Part shown: in pieces, positions 7,738-16,079 of the stretch
Position numbering within the stretch: position 1 is the first letter of the stretch
Layout: every line of letters begins with the position of its first letter
From: CAIRDP01 sp037134895
Lineage (GTDB): Bacteria; Bacteroidota; Bacteroidia; Bacteroidales; FEN-979
Direction: 5' to 3'
DNA length: 64,000 nucleotides
Assembly (NCBI GenBank): GCA_037134895.1
Contig: JBAXLI010000005.1
Coordinates: forward strand, 47,486-111,485
Position numbers and translations under genes: made by a program
Notes under the pieces: generated by a model
The model's input: the letters and a program-made list of their open reading frames with translations, nothing else
What the model was told of the DNA's origin: nothing
The model's database searches: none

Positions 7738-8925
7738 ATGGCAAAAGAAAAATTCGAACGTTCCAAACCCCACGTCAACGTAGGCACAATCGGCCACATT
7801 GACCATGGTAAGACGACCCTGACGGCAGCAATTACGCTCGTTCTCGCAGATAAGGGATTATCTGTGTTCAGGTCGTTTGATTCAATCGACAATGCTCCGG
7901 AAGAAAAAGCCCGTGGTATTACGATAAACACTGCTCATATCGAGTATCAGACAGCAAACCGTCACTACGCTCATGTAGACTGCCCCGGTCACGCTGACTA
8001 TATCAAGAACATGGTTACCGGTGCTGCCCAGATGGACGGCGCTATCATCGTTGTTGCAGCAACCGACGGTCCCATGCCCCAGACCCGCGAGCATATCCTT
8101 CTCGCCCGTCAGGTTGGTGTACCCAAACTGGTTGTTTTCATGAACAAATGCGACAGTGTTGATGACCCTGAACTTCTCGAGATCGTTGAAATGGAAATCC
8201 GCGACCTTCTTACCTTCTACGGTTTTGACGGAGCCAATGCACCTGTTATCCAGGGTTCAGCACTTGGCGGACTCAATAAAGAGCCGAAGTGGGTTGAAAA
8301 AATCATGGAACTCATGGATGCTGTTGACAGCTACATCCCCCTGCCTGTCCGTGACGTTGACAAGCCCTTCCTCATGCCCGTTGAAGACGTGTTCTCGATT
8401 ACCGGCCGCGGTACAGTTGCTACCGGCCGTATTGAAACAGGCATTATCAATTCAGGCGACCCCGTTGAAATCATCGGTATGGGTGCTGAGAAGTTGAAAA
8501 GTGTTGTAACAGGTGTTGAAATGTTCCGTAAGATCCTCGACCGTGGTGAAGCTGGCGATAACGCCGGTCTGCTGCTTCGTGGTATCGATAAGGAAGAGAT
8601 TCGTCGTGGTATGGTTATTGCAAAGCCGGGTTCAATCACACCTCACAAACAGTTCAAAGCTGAGATCTATGTACTTAAGACCCAGGAAGGCGGCCGTCAT
8701 ACTCCGTTCCACAACAAGTATCGCCCGCAGTTCTACTTCAGAACCACCGACGTTACCGGTGAGATCCATCTGCCCGAAGGCGTTGAAATGTGCATGCCTG
8801 GTGACAATATCACTATTAAAGTTGACCTGATCTCCGAAATCGCCATGAGCAAAGGTCTGCGTTTCGCTATCCGCGAAGGTGGACGTACCGTTGGCGCCGG
8901 TCAGGTAACTGAAATTCTTGACTAA
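7738..8925 (+). CDS. tuf: translation elongation factor Tu
   Basis: This 395-aa GTPase delivers aminoacyl-tRNA to the ribosome. G1 is GHIDHGKT (residues 19-26), then ARGITI (switch I), DCPGH (G3) and NKCD (G4). Domains 2 and 3 follow and the protein ends VGAGQVTEILD. Full family length. It lies between tRNA-Thr and tRNA-Trp, probably in one transcript starting upstream of the first tRNA. No Shine-Dalgarno precedes the ATG. Confidence 0.99.
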   Translation: MAKEKFERSKPHVNVGTIGHIDHGKTTLTAAITLVLADKGLSVFRSFDSIDNAPEEKARGITINTAHIEYQTANRHYAHVDCPGHADYIKNMVTGAAQMDGAIIVVAATDGPMPQTREHILLARQVGVPKLVVFMNKCDSVDDPELLEIVEMEIRDLLTFYGFDGANAPVIQGSALGGLNKEPKWVEKIMELMDAVDSYIPLPVRDVDKPFLMPVEDVFSITGRGTVATGRIETGIINSGDPVEIIGMGAEKLKSVVTGVEMFRKILDRGEAGDNAGLLLRGIDKEEIRRGMVIAKPGSITPHKQFKAEIYVLKTQEGGRHTPFHNKYRPQFYFRTTDVTGEIHLPEGVEMCMPGDNITIKVDLISEIAMSKGLRFAIREGGRTVGAGQVTEILD

Positions 8926-8928
8926 TAC

Positions 8929-8976
8929 ATATGGTTCTGGTGCAGGGGTCATGCCAGGCTCCTGCGCCTGCCATAT
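8929..8976 (+). other. hairpin between tuf and tRNA-Trp
   Basis: ATATGG (8929-8934) pairs with CCATAT (8971-8976), and inside it GGTGCAGG pairs with CCTGCGCC (one G-U). No T-run follows, so an RNA-processing or partial-termination role before tRNA-Trp is inferred. Confidence 0.5.
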
Positions 8977-8997
8977 ACCTGTAATTATAATTTACAC

Positions 8998-9070
8998 ACG
9001 GGTGTAGCTCAACTGGTAGAGTGGCGGTCTCCAAAACCGTAGGCTGTGGGTTCGATTCCTACCACCCGTG
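8998..9070 (+). tRNA. tRNA-Trp (CCA anticodon)
   Basis: 73 nt; acceptor ACGGGTG pairs with CACCCGT, discriminator G; anticodon loop CTCCAAA gives CCA. The terminal CCA is not encoded. It ends 15 bp before secE, the usual Bacteroidota arrangement. Confidence 0.96.
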
Positions 9071-9085
9071 CAAATTGGAAAATCA

Positions 9086-9283
9086 ATGGCAAAGAACAAA
9101 GTAGTCAATTATATCAGTGAAAGCTATGATGAGCTGATGCACAAGGTGAGCTGGCCTTCATGGGCAGAACTCCAGGGCAGCGCCATCGTTGTTTCAGTAG
9201 CTACTCTCATCATTGCGATCATCGTTTTTGCAATGGATGAAGTATTCAGGAACGTCCTTGAGCAGTTCTACAAACTCTTCTAG
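9086..9283 (+). CDS. secE: preprotein translocase subunit SecE
   Basis: This 65-aa protein starts at ATG 9086 (MAKNKVVNYI). A GTG in frame at 9068 lies inside the tRNA-Trp 3' end and is unlikely. It has the SecE signature HKVSWPSWAEL followed by one transmembrane helix at about residues 31-50, the minimal single-helix form. It joins SecY and SecG in the inner-membrane channel. secE followed by nusG is the standard order. Confidence 0.96.
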   Translation: MAKNKVVNYISESYDELMHKVSWPSWAELQGSAIVVSVATLIIAIIVFAMDEVFRNVLEQFYKLF

Positions 9284-9342
9284 ATCGGCTGCTGATCTGA
9301 ATTTATTCCGGACTTTCTACAGGAAAATATATCTGTACAGGC

Positions 9343-9885
9343 ATGAGTGAAAGTGTAAAAAAATGGTACGTCGTTCGCGCTATCAGCGGTAACGAGAAAA
9401 AAGTCAAGCAGATACTGGAGAATGAAATCTCCAATCTGAAGCTGCAGGATTACATTTCACAGGTGCTTATCCCGATGGAAAAAGTGTACATGATCCGGAA
9501 CGGAAAAAAAGTCAGTAAGGAACGGAATTTCTTCCCAGGCTATGTACTGGTCGAAGCTACCCTGACGGGTGAAATCCCTCATATTATCAGGAATATTCCC
9601 GGTGTTTTGGGTTTCCTTGGAGCAAAAGGTGAACCTCATCCCCTCCGCCCGTCTGAAGTGAAGCGTATCCTTGGCAAGTTTGATGAACTCTCAGAGCAGG
9701 GAGAAGAAGTAAATATCCCGTTCATTATCGGTGAAACAGTAACTGTCATCGATGGGCCTTTCAACAGCTTCAGCGGAGTGATCGAAGAGATCAACGAGGA
9801 AAAGAAGAAGCTTAAGGTCATGGTTAAAATATTCGGCCGTAAAACGCCGCTTGAGTTGAGTTTCATGCAAGTTCAAAAAGAATAG
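9343..9885 (+). CDS. nusG: transcription termination/antitermination factor NusG
   Basis: This 180-aa protein has an N-terminal NGN domain (from WYVVRAISGNEKK, through RNFFPGYVLVE) that binds the RNA polymerase clamp, and a C-terminal KOW domain (VTVIDGPFNSFSGVIEEI) that contacts NusE or Rho. The length is normal, without the insert domain of some other Bacteroidota NusG. It sits between secE and rplK. Confidence 0.98.
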   Translation: MSESVKKWYVVRAISGNEKKVKQILENEISNLKLQDYISQVLIPMEKVYMIRNGKKVSKERNFFPGYVLVEATLTGEIPHIIRNIPGVLGFLGAKGEPHPLRPSEVKRILGKFDELSEQGEEVNIPFIIGETVTVIDGPFNSFSGVIEEINEEKKKLKVMVKIFGRKTPLELSFMQVQKE

Positions 9886-9901
9886 AATAAATACTAGTAA
9901 A

Positions 9902-10345
9902 ATGGCAAAAGAAGTTAGTGGTATTATTAAGTTGCAGATAAAAGGCGGAGCAGCTAATCCTTCACCCCCGGTAGGACCCGCATTGGGCGCAAAAGGCGTG
10001 AACATTATGGAATTCTGCAAGCAGTTCAATGCACGTACGCAGGATAAAGGCGGAAAGCTTATTCCAGTTATCATAACGGTATATAAGGACAAGTCTTTCG
10101 ACTTCATCCTGAAAACCCCTCCTGTAGCTGTACAGCTGCTCGAAGCAACCAAGCTCCCCAAAGGTTCACCTGAGCCAAACAGGAACAAAGTCGCTGCAGT
10201 GTCCTGGGAACAGGTAAAAAAGATTGCGGAGGATAAAATGCCCGATCTGAATGCATTCACCCTCGAGTCGGCCATGAGAATGGTAGCCGGAACGGCACGT
10301 TCCATGGGAATTACCGTCACTGGTGATGCCCCTTACAAACGTTAA
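9902..10345 (+). CDS. rplK: 50S ribosomal protein uL11
   Basis: This 147-aa protein begins MAKEVSGIIKLQIKGGAA and has the L11 N-terminal motif PSPPVGPALGAKGVNIM, then the RNA-binding C-terminal domain. It forms the base of the L7/L12 stalk. Only 16 bp separate it from nusG, so there is no room for an L1-binding leader before it. Confidence 0.99.
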   Translation: MAKEVSGIIKLQIKGGAANPSPPVGPALGAKGVNIMEFCKQFNARTQDKGGKLIPVIITVYKDKSFDFILKTPPVAVQLLEATKLPKGSPEPNRNKVAAVSWEQVKKIAEDKMPDLNAFTLESAMRMVAGTARSMGITVTGDAPYKR

Positions 10346-10401
10346 TCTTGCAACCGGATTAGAAATTGTAGACACCTCATACATTAATTAAATAAAAGCA
10401 A

Positions 10402-11097
10402 ATGACAAAGCTGACTAAAAAGAGGAAGGTTGCCTTATCTAAAATTGATAGGAATGCCGCTTATTCACTCGTTGACGCTGCCGCTCTCCTGAAAGAGATC
10501 GTGAGCACAAAATTTGATTCATCCATAGATCTTGATATACGCCTTGGGGTTGACCCCCGTAAGGCCAATCAGATGGTCCGTGGTATCGTGACGCTTCCCC
10601 ATGGTACCGGCAAGGTGGTTCGTACACTCGTACTTTGCACTCCTGATAAGGAGGAAGAAGCACGTGCTGCAGGGGCCGACCATGTTGGACTTGATGAATA
10701 CATCGAAAAAATCAAAGGCGGCTGGACTGATGTTGATGTGATCATCACCATGCCCAGCGTCATGGCAAAGGTTGGTGCACTCGGAAAGATACTCGGACCT
10801 CGTGGACTAATGCCCAACCCCAAGACAGGGACCGTTACCATGGAAATTGGTAAAGCCGTCAGAGATGTAAAAGCCGGTAAAATTGACTTTAAAGTTGATA
10901 AGTTCGGCATTATTCATTCTTCAGTTGCGAAAGCTTCCTTCGCAAAGGAAAAAATCGCGGAAAATGCTGAAACGCTTATCCAGACTATTCTCAAACTGAA
11001 ACCCGCTTCTGCAAAAGGAACCTACGTAAAGAGCATTTATCTTTCAGGAACCATGAGCCCCAGCATTCAGATTGATCCCAAGTCATTATCCGCTTAA
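10402..11097 (+). CDS. rplA: 50S ribosomal protein uL1
   Basis: This 231-aa protein carries the L1 signature around KILGPRGLMPNPKTGTVT. It forms the mobile L1 stalk that helps release tRNA from the E site. The order rplK-rplA-rplJ-rplL is conserved. Confidence 0.99.
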   Translation: MTKLTKKRKVALSKIDRNAAYSLVDAAALLKEIVSTKFDSSIDLDIRLGVDPRKANQMVRGIVTLPHGTGKVVRTLVLCTPDKEEEARAAGADHVGLDEYIEKIKGGWTDVDVIITMPSVMAKVGALGKILGPRGLMPNPKTGTVTMEIGKAVRDVKAGKIDFKVDKFGIIHSSVAKASFAKEKIAENAETLIQTILKLKPASAKGTYVKSIYLSGTMSPSIQIDPKSLSA

Positions 11098-11126
11098 TTA
11101 CTCATTATTATTGAGCTCGTAACAAT

Positions 11127-11651
11127 ATGAAAAAAGAAGAAAAAAGCCAGTTGATTGATTCCCTGGTAGAACAGCTCAACAACGCAAACTCCTTTTATAT
11201 TGCTGATATCGGCGATCTTAATGCTGATAACACCAGCAAGCTAAGAAGGCTTTGCTTCAAACGGAATGTCTCACTTCAGGTAGTTAAAAATTCCCTGCTT
11301 CTGAAAGCCATGGAACGCACAGGAAAAGCCGATTTCGTCGCTTTGTTTCCTTTGCTTAAAGGTTCAACTTCGATTTTATTTTCGGAGGTTAACAATGATC
11401 CGGCCAAGCTTATCAAGGATTTCCGCAAGACAGCCAAGAAACCTATTCTTAAAGGAGCGTTTGTTGAAGAGACCGTTTTCCTCGGCGACGATCAGCTGGA
11501 TGCATTAATCAACATCAAGTCGAAGAATGAACTCATTGGTGACCTGATCTTCATGTTACAGTCCCCGATAAACAATGTCATGTCCGCCCTTGCTTCCGGT
11601 GGTAACAAACTTTCGGGAATCGTAAAAACATTATCGGAAAAACCTGAGTAA
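11127..11651 (+). CDS. rplJ: 50S ribosomal protein uL10
   Basis: This 174-aa protein begins MKKEEKSQLIDSLVEQL and matches L10: an N-terminal rRNA/L11-binding domain and a C-terminal helix that carries L7/L12 dimers. Only 29 bp separate it from rplA, so the classic long L10 autoregulatory leader is absent. Confidence 0.98.
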   Translation: MKKEEKSQLIDSLVEQLNNANSFYIADIGDLNADNTSKLRRLCFKRNVSLQVVKNSLLLKAMERTGKADFVALFPLLKGSTSILFSEVNNDPAKLIKDFRKTAKKPILKGAFVEETVFLGDDQLDALINIKSKNELIGDLIFMLQSPINNVMSALASGGNKLSGIVKTLSEKPE

Positions 11652-11733
11652 TCGACGATGTTCATCAAAAAAAGAAAAATAAATTAATTTAATAACCTGT
11701 CCCGGAATCCCCGGGGCTCAAATTGTAAACAAA

Positions 11734-12108
11734 ATGGCAGATTTAAAAGCTTTTGCAGAACAGTTAGTTAACCTGACAGTAAAAGAGGTCAATGAATTGG
11801 CAAAGATCCTCAAGGATGAGTATGGTATCGAGCCTGCAGCCGCTGCAGTAGCAGTAGCAGCTCCGGCCGCCGCCGCCGCTCCCGTTGCTGAAGAAAAAAC
11901 TTCGTTTGATGTTATTCTGAAACACGCAGGTCAGGCCAAACTGGCCGTTGTGAAACTTGTAAAAGAACTTACAAGCCTTGGCCTGAAAGAAGCAAAAGAA
12001 CTCGTTGATGCTGCACCCAAAGCAATCAAAGAAGGCGTTTCCAAAGATGAAGCAAATGCATTACAGAAACAATTACAGGAGGCCGGTGCAGAGGTTGAAA
12101 TTAAGTAA
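11734..12108 (+). CDS. rplL: 50S ribosomal protein bL12 (L7/L12)
   Basis: This 124-aa acidic protein has the N-terminal dimerisation part, an Ala/Pro-rich hinge at about residues 35-52 and the C-terminal factor-binding domain with GLKEAKELVDAAPKAIKEG. It recruits translational GTPases to the ribosome. An attenuator-like hairpin follows before rpoB. Confidence 0.99.
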   Translation: MADLKAFAEQLVNLTVKEVNELAKILKDEYGIEPAAAAVAVAAPAAAAAPVAEEKTSFDVILKHAGQAKLAVVKLVKELTSLGLKEAKELVDAAPKAIKEGVSKDEANALQKQLQEAGAEVEIK

Positions 12109-12141
12109 GACGGTACTTTCGAATTCATATTAAATAAGATC

Positions 12142-12172
12142 AGATCTCCCCTTTTTTAGGGGAGGTCTTTCC
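12142..12172 (+). terminator. attenuator-like terminator between rplL and rpoB
   Basis: AGATCTCCCC pairs with GGGGAGGTCT (one G-U) around a T-rich loop and is followed by TTT and a T-rich stretch. In this operon a partial terminator here normally lowers rpoBC expression relative to the ribosomal proteins (known from other bacteria, inferred here). Confidence 0.75.
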
Positions 12173-12212
12173 TTATTTATATTCGATTGAGTTAAATATT
12201 AATTTCTAACCT

Positions 12213-12232
12213 GTCTGCCTCCCAGGGCAGAC
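12213..12232 (+). other. hairpin in the rpoB leader
   Basis: GTCTGCC and GGCAGAC pair perfectly around a 6-nt loop, 15 nt before the TTG start of rpoB. No T-tract follows, so a processing or translational-control element is more likely than a terminator. Confidence 0.55.
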
Positions 12233-12247
12233 TTAAATTAAAACACC

Positions 12248-15200
12248 TTGGCTTCAAAAAAAATCGAAAGAATTCGCTTCGGAACAACTAAGATCCAGGT
12301 CGAATATCCAGATTTCCTCGATCTTCAAGTCAAGTCTTTCCAGGATTTCTTCCAGCTGGAGACAAACCCTGAAAACCGGGTTAACGAGGGGCTTTTCAAA
12401 GTCTTTGCCGAGAACTTCCCGATTTCTGATGCACGCAACAATTTCGTGCTGGAGTTTCTCGATTATTTCATTGACCCTCCAAGATACTCCATTGAAGAAT
12501 GCATCGAGCGTGGACTGACTTACAGCGTGCCTTTAAAGGCTAAGCTTAAGTTATATTGCACCGATCCTGAACATGAGGACTTCGAGACGATTATCCAGGA
12601 TGTATACCTGGGAATGATCCCCTATATGACTCCCAGGGGTACCTTTATCGTTAATGGCGCTGAACGTGTTGTTGTTTCACAGCTCCACCGTTCCCCCGGT
12701 GTGTTCTTCAGTACCAGCTACCACGCCAACGGCGTACAGCTGTATTCTGCAAGGATCATCCCGTTCAAGGGTTCGTGGATCGAGTTTACAACCGACATCA
12801 ACAATGTGATGTATGCGTATATCGACAGAAAGAAAAAACTGCCGGTAACCACGCTCTTACGTGCCATTGGTTATGAAACCGATAAGGATATTCTGGAGAT
12901 CTTCGGCCTGGCCCAGGAAATAAAAGTCAGTCGGGCAGCCCTCAAACGCGTTGTCGGGTCAAAACTTGCCGCCAGGGTTGTACGTGCATGGATAGAAGAC
13001 TTTGTTGACGAAGATACCGGCGAAGTTGTATCCATCGAGCGTACCGAGGTGATTATCGAGCGTGAGACAATCCTGGAAGATTCACATATCAACCAGATCC
13101 TCGATGCAGGGATTAAAACTATCCTCATGCATCGTGAAGAAGCTCTCACTACCGACTTCTCAATTATTTTCAACACCCTGCAGAAAGACCCTGCAAACTC
13201 CGAAAAAGAAGCCATGGAGTTTATTTACAGGCAGCTGCGTAATGCAGAACCCCCTGATGAGGAAACTGCCCGCGGTATCATTGAGAAACTGTTCTTTTCC
13301 GATAAACGATATGACCTTGGTGATGTTGGCCGTTACAGGATCAATCGCAAACTGAACCTTTCCACTCCTATGGAAACCAAGGTTCTTACCAAAGAAGACA
13401 TTATCTCCATTATTAAATACCTGATAGAGCTGGTTAACTCTAAAGCAGAAGTCGATGATATCGACCATCTGAGCAACCGCCGTGTAAGAACGGTTGGCGA
13501 GCAGCTTTACAACCAGTTTGGTGTCGGGTTGTCACGTATGGCCCGTACCATCCGTGAACGCATGAATGTTCGTGACAACGAGGTGTTCACACCAATGGAC
13601 CTGATCAATGCTAAAACATTATCGTCGGTCATCAACTCGTTTTTCGGGACCAACCAGTTATCCCAGTTCATGGACCAGACCAACCCGCTCTCGGAGCTTA
13701 CGCATAAACGCCGTATCTCTGCCCTGGGCCCCGGTGGTCTCTCACGCGAACGTGCAGGGTTTGAGGTACGTGACGTGCATTATACCCATTATGGCCGCCT
13801 CTGTACCATCGAAACCCCTGAAGGCCCGAATATCGGTCTGATCTCTTCACTCTGTGTTTATGCAAAGATCGACCGCCTCGGTTTCATTGAAACACCTTAT
13901 AAAAAAGTAATCAACGGAAGGGTGCAGCTGGAAGAAGAACCTGTTTACCTTACTGCTGAAGAAGAAGAACACAAGATCATAGGACAGGCAACAACCCTTA
14001 TGGATAATAAGGGAAATCTTACCGACGATAAGATCAAGGTCAGGTATCTTGCCGACTATCCTATTGTTGGAAAAGACAAGGTTGACCTTGTGGATATAGC
14101 TCCGAACCAGATCGCTTCGATTGCCGCTTCGCTCATCCCCTTCCTCGAGCATGACGATGCAAACCGTGCTCTCATGGGATCAAACATGATGAGGCAGGCT
14201 GTTCCGCTACTCACACCTGAAGCTCCGCTGGTAGGAACAGGTATCGAAGACCTTGTTGCAAGGGATTCAAGAGTTCTTATAAATGCCGAAGGCGACGGTT
14301 CCGTCGAGTATGTAGATGCAAACGAGATCATCATCCGCTATAACAGGAATGAAAAAGAAAAGCTTGTAAGCTTCGACGAGGATACCAAATCATACACCCT
14401 CACCAAGTTCATGCGCACCAACCAGAATACATGCGTGAACCTGCGACCGATCGTCCGCAAGGGAGATAAGGTCAGCAAGGGACAGGTACTCTGCGAAGGC
14501 TATGCCACACGAGACGGCGAACTTGCCCTGGGAAGAAACCTGATGGTTGCTTTCATGCCCTGGAAAGGTTACAATTTCGAGGATGCTATCGTAATTTCTG
14601 AGAAAGTTGTTTCAGAAGATATTTTCACTTCAATACATATTGAAGAGTTCACACTTGAGGTCAGGGATACCAAGCGAGGCGTTGAGGAGCTTACCAATGA
14701 CATTCCCAACGTGAGCACCGAAGCCACCAAGGATCTTGATGAGAACGGACTTATCCGTATCGGGGCCGAGGTGAATGAAGGTGATATCCTGATTGGCAAA
14801 ATCACACCGAAGGGTGAGAGTGATCCCACTCCGGAGGAAAAACTGCTGCGCGCCATCTTTGGCGACAAGGCCGGCGATGTCAAGGATGCTTCTCTTAAAG
14901 CTCCTCCTTCGATGAAGGGCGTTGTGATCGAGAAAAAGCTGTTCTCGAGGATCATCAAGGACAAGAAAGCCAAGACCAAGGAAAAGGATGAACTGAAAAA
15001 ACTGGAGGATGAATTCCAGCAGGATGTAAGCAAGCTGAAGGCTAAGCTCGTCGAGAAACTCAGTACTCTTGTTGCGAACAAAGTCTCACAGGGCGTACTG
15101 AACCAGTTCAAGCAGGAAATTGTTCCCAAAGGAGCCAAGTTCACCAACAGCATCCTTATGGATGTCGATTACATGACGGTCAATCCGAACAAATGGACGA

Positions 15201-16054
15201 CCGACAAAGACAAGAACGACCTGATCAAATCCCTGATCAACAATTATATCATTAAATACAAGGAAGTCCTCGGAGTCAGCAACCGGAAGAAATTCGTTGC
15301 TGTGGTAGGAGATGACCTTCCTGCCGGAATCGTTCAAATGGCAAAGGTCTACATCGCCAAGAAGCGCAAGCTGAAGGTCGGTGATAAGATGGCCGGACGT
15401 CATGGTAACAAAGGTATCGTTGCCAGGATACAAAGGGCCGAAGACATGCCTTTCCTGGAAGACGGAACTCCTGTTGACATTGTACTGAACCCTCTTGGCG
15501 TACCATCGCGTATGAACCTGGGACAGATCTATGAGACCATCCTCGGATGGGCAGGAAACAAGCTCAACCAGAGGTTCACGACCCCGATCTTCGATGGCGC
15601 ACATATAGACGAGATCAATGCATATCTCGAGAAAGCCGGCTTGCCGAGGAACGGAAAAGTCTGGCTGCACGACGGCCTGTCGGGTGAACCATTTGACCAG
15701 CCGACTACCGTGGGATTTATCTATATGATGAAACTCCATCATATGGTCGACGACAAGATGCATGCACGTTCTATTGGTCCTTATTCACTCATCACCCAGC
15801 AGCCTCTCGGAGGTAAAGCTCAGTTCGGAGGCCAGAGGTTTGGTGAAATGGAAGTATGGGCACTCGAAGCATTCGGTGCCGCAAACATCCTCCTCGAAAT
15901 CCAGACAGTGAAGTCCGACGATGTAGTAGGCCGTGCAAAGGCTTACGAATCAATCGTCAAGGGCGAAGTGATGCCTGTTCCGGGGGTTCCCGAATCATTC
16001 AACGTGCTTGTGCATGAATTACGCGGCCTCGGGCTGAATATTACAACAGATTAA
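12248..16054 (+). CDS. rpoB: DNA-directed RNA polymerase subunit beta
   Basis: This 1268-aa protein has the normal length for Bacteroidota. Translation most likely starts at TTG 12248 (MASKKIERIRFG); no ATG or GTG lies in frame in the leader. The rifampicin-binding region (QLSQFMDQTNPLSELTHKRR) has the usual sensitive-type residues, followed by the conserved RDVHYTHYGRLCTIETPEGP. C-terminal conserved blocks (GDKMAGRHGNKGIV and QPLGGKAQFGGQRFGEMEVW) are complete. The gene ends 25 bp before rpoC. Confidence 0.99.
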   Translation: MASKKIERIRFGTTKIQVEYPDFLDLQVKSFQDFFQLETNPENRVNEGLFKVFAENFPISDARNNFVLEFLDYFIDPPRYSIEECIERGLTYSVPLKAKLKLYCTDPEHEDFETIIQDVYLGMIPYMTPRGTFIVNGAERVVVSQLHRSPGVFFSTSYHANGVQLYSARIIPFKGSWIEFTTDINNVMYAYIDRKKKLPVTTLLRAIGYETDKDILEIFGLAQEIKVSRAALKRVVGSKLAARVVRAWIEDFVDEDTGEVVSIERTEVIIERETILEDSHINQILDAGIKTILMHREEALTTDFSIIFNTLQKDPANSEKEAMEFIYRQLRNAEPPDEETARGIIEKLFFSDKRYDLGDVGRYRINRKLNLSTPMETKVLTKEDIISIIKYLIELVNSKAEVDDIDHLSNRRVRTVGEQLYNQFGVGLSRMARTIRERMNVRDNEVFTPMDLINAKTLSSVINSFFGTNQLSQFMDQTNPLSELTHKRRISALGPGGLSRERAGFEVRDVHYTHYGRLCTIETPEGPNIGLISSLCVYAKIDRLGFIETPYKKVINGRVQLEEEPVYLTAEEEEHKIIGQATTLMDNKGNLTDDKIKVRYLADYPIVGKDKVDLVDIAPNQIASIAASLIPFLEHDDANRALMGSNMMRQAVPLLTPEAPLVGTGIEDLVARDSRVLINAEGDGSVEYVDANEIIIRYNRNEKEKLVSFDEDTKSYTLTKFMRTNQNTCVNLRPIVRKGDKVSKGQVLCEGYATRDGELALGRNLMVAFMPWKGYNFEDAIVISEKVVSEDIFTSIHIEEFTLEVRDTKRGVEELTNDIPNVSTEATKDLDENGLIRIGAEVNEGDILIGKITPKGESDPTPEEKLLRAIFGDKAGDVKDASLKAPPSMKGVVIEKKLFSRIIKDKKAKTKEKDELKKLEDEFQQDVSKLKAKLVEKLSTLVANKVSQGVLNQFKQEIVPKGAKFTNSILMDVDYMTVNPNKWTTDKDKNDLIKSLINNYIIKYKEVLGVSNRKKFVAVVGDDLPAGIVQMAKVYIAKKRKLKVGDKMAGRHGNKGIVARIQRAEDMPFLEDGTPVDIVLNPLGVPSRMNLGQIYETILGWAGNKLNQRFTTPIFDGAHIDEINAYLEKAGLPRNGKVWLHDGLSGEPFDQPTTVGFIYMMKLHHMVDDKMHARSIGPYSLITQQPLGGKAQFGGQRFGEMEVWALEAFGAANILLEIQTVKSDDVVGRAKAYESIVKGEVMPVPGVPESFNVLVHELRGLGLNITTD

Positions 16055-16079
16055 TTCAACACTTGTCAATCAGAAAATT

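Noticed and set aside
9886..9901. L1- or L10-binding autoregulatory leader in the ribosomal protein operon
   Set aside because: The gaps before rplK (16 bp) and rplJ (29 bp) are too short for the known structures.
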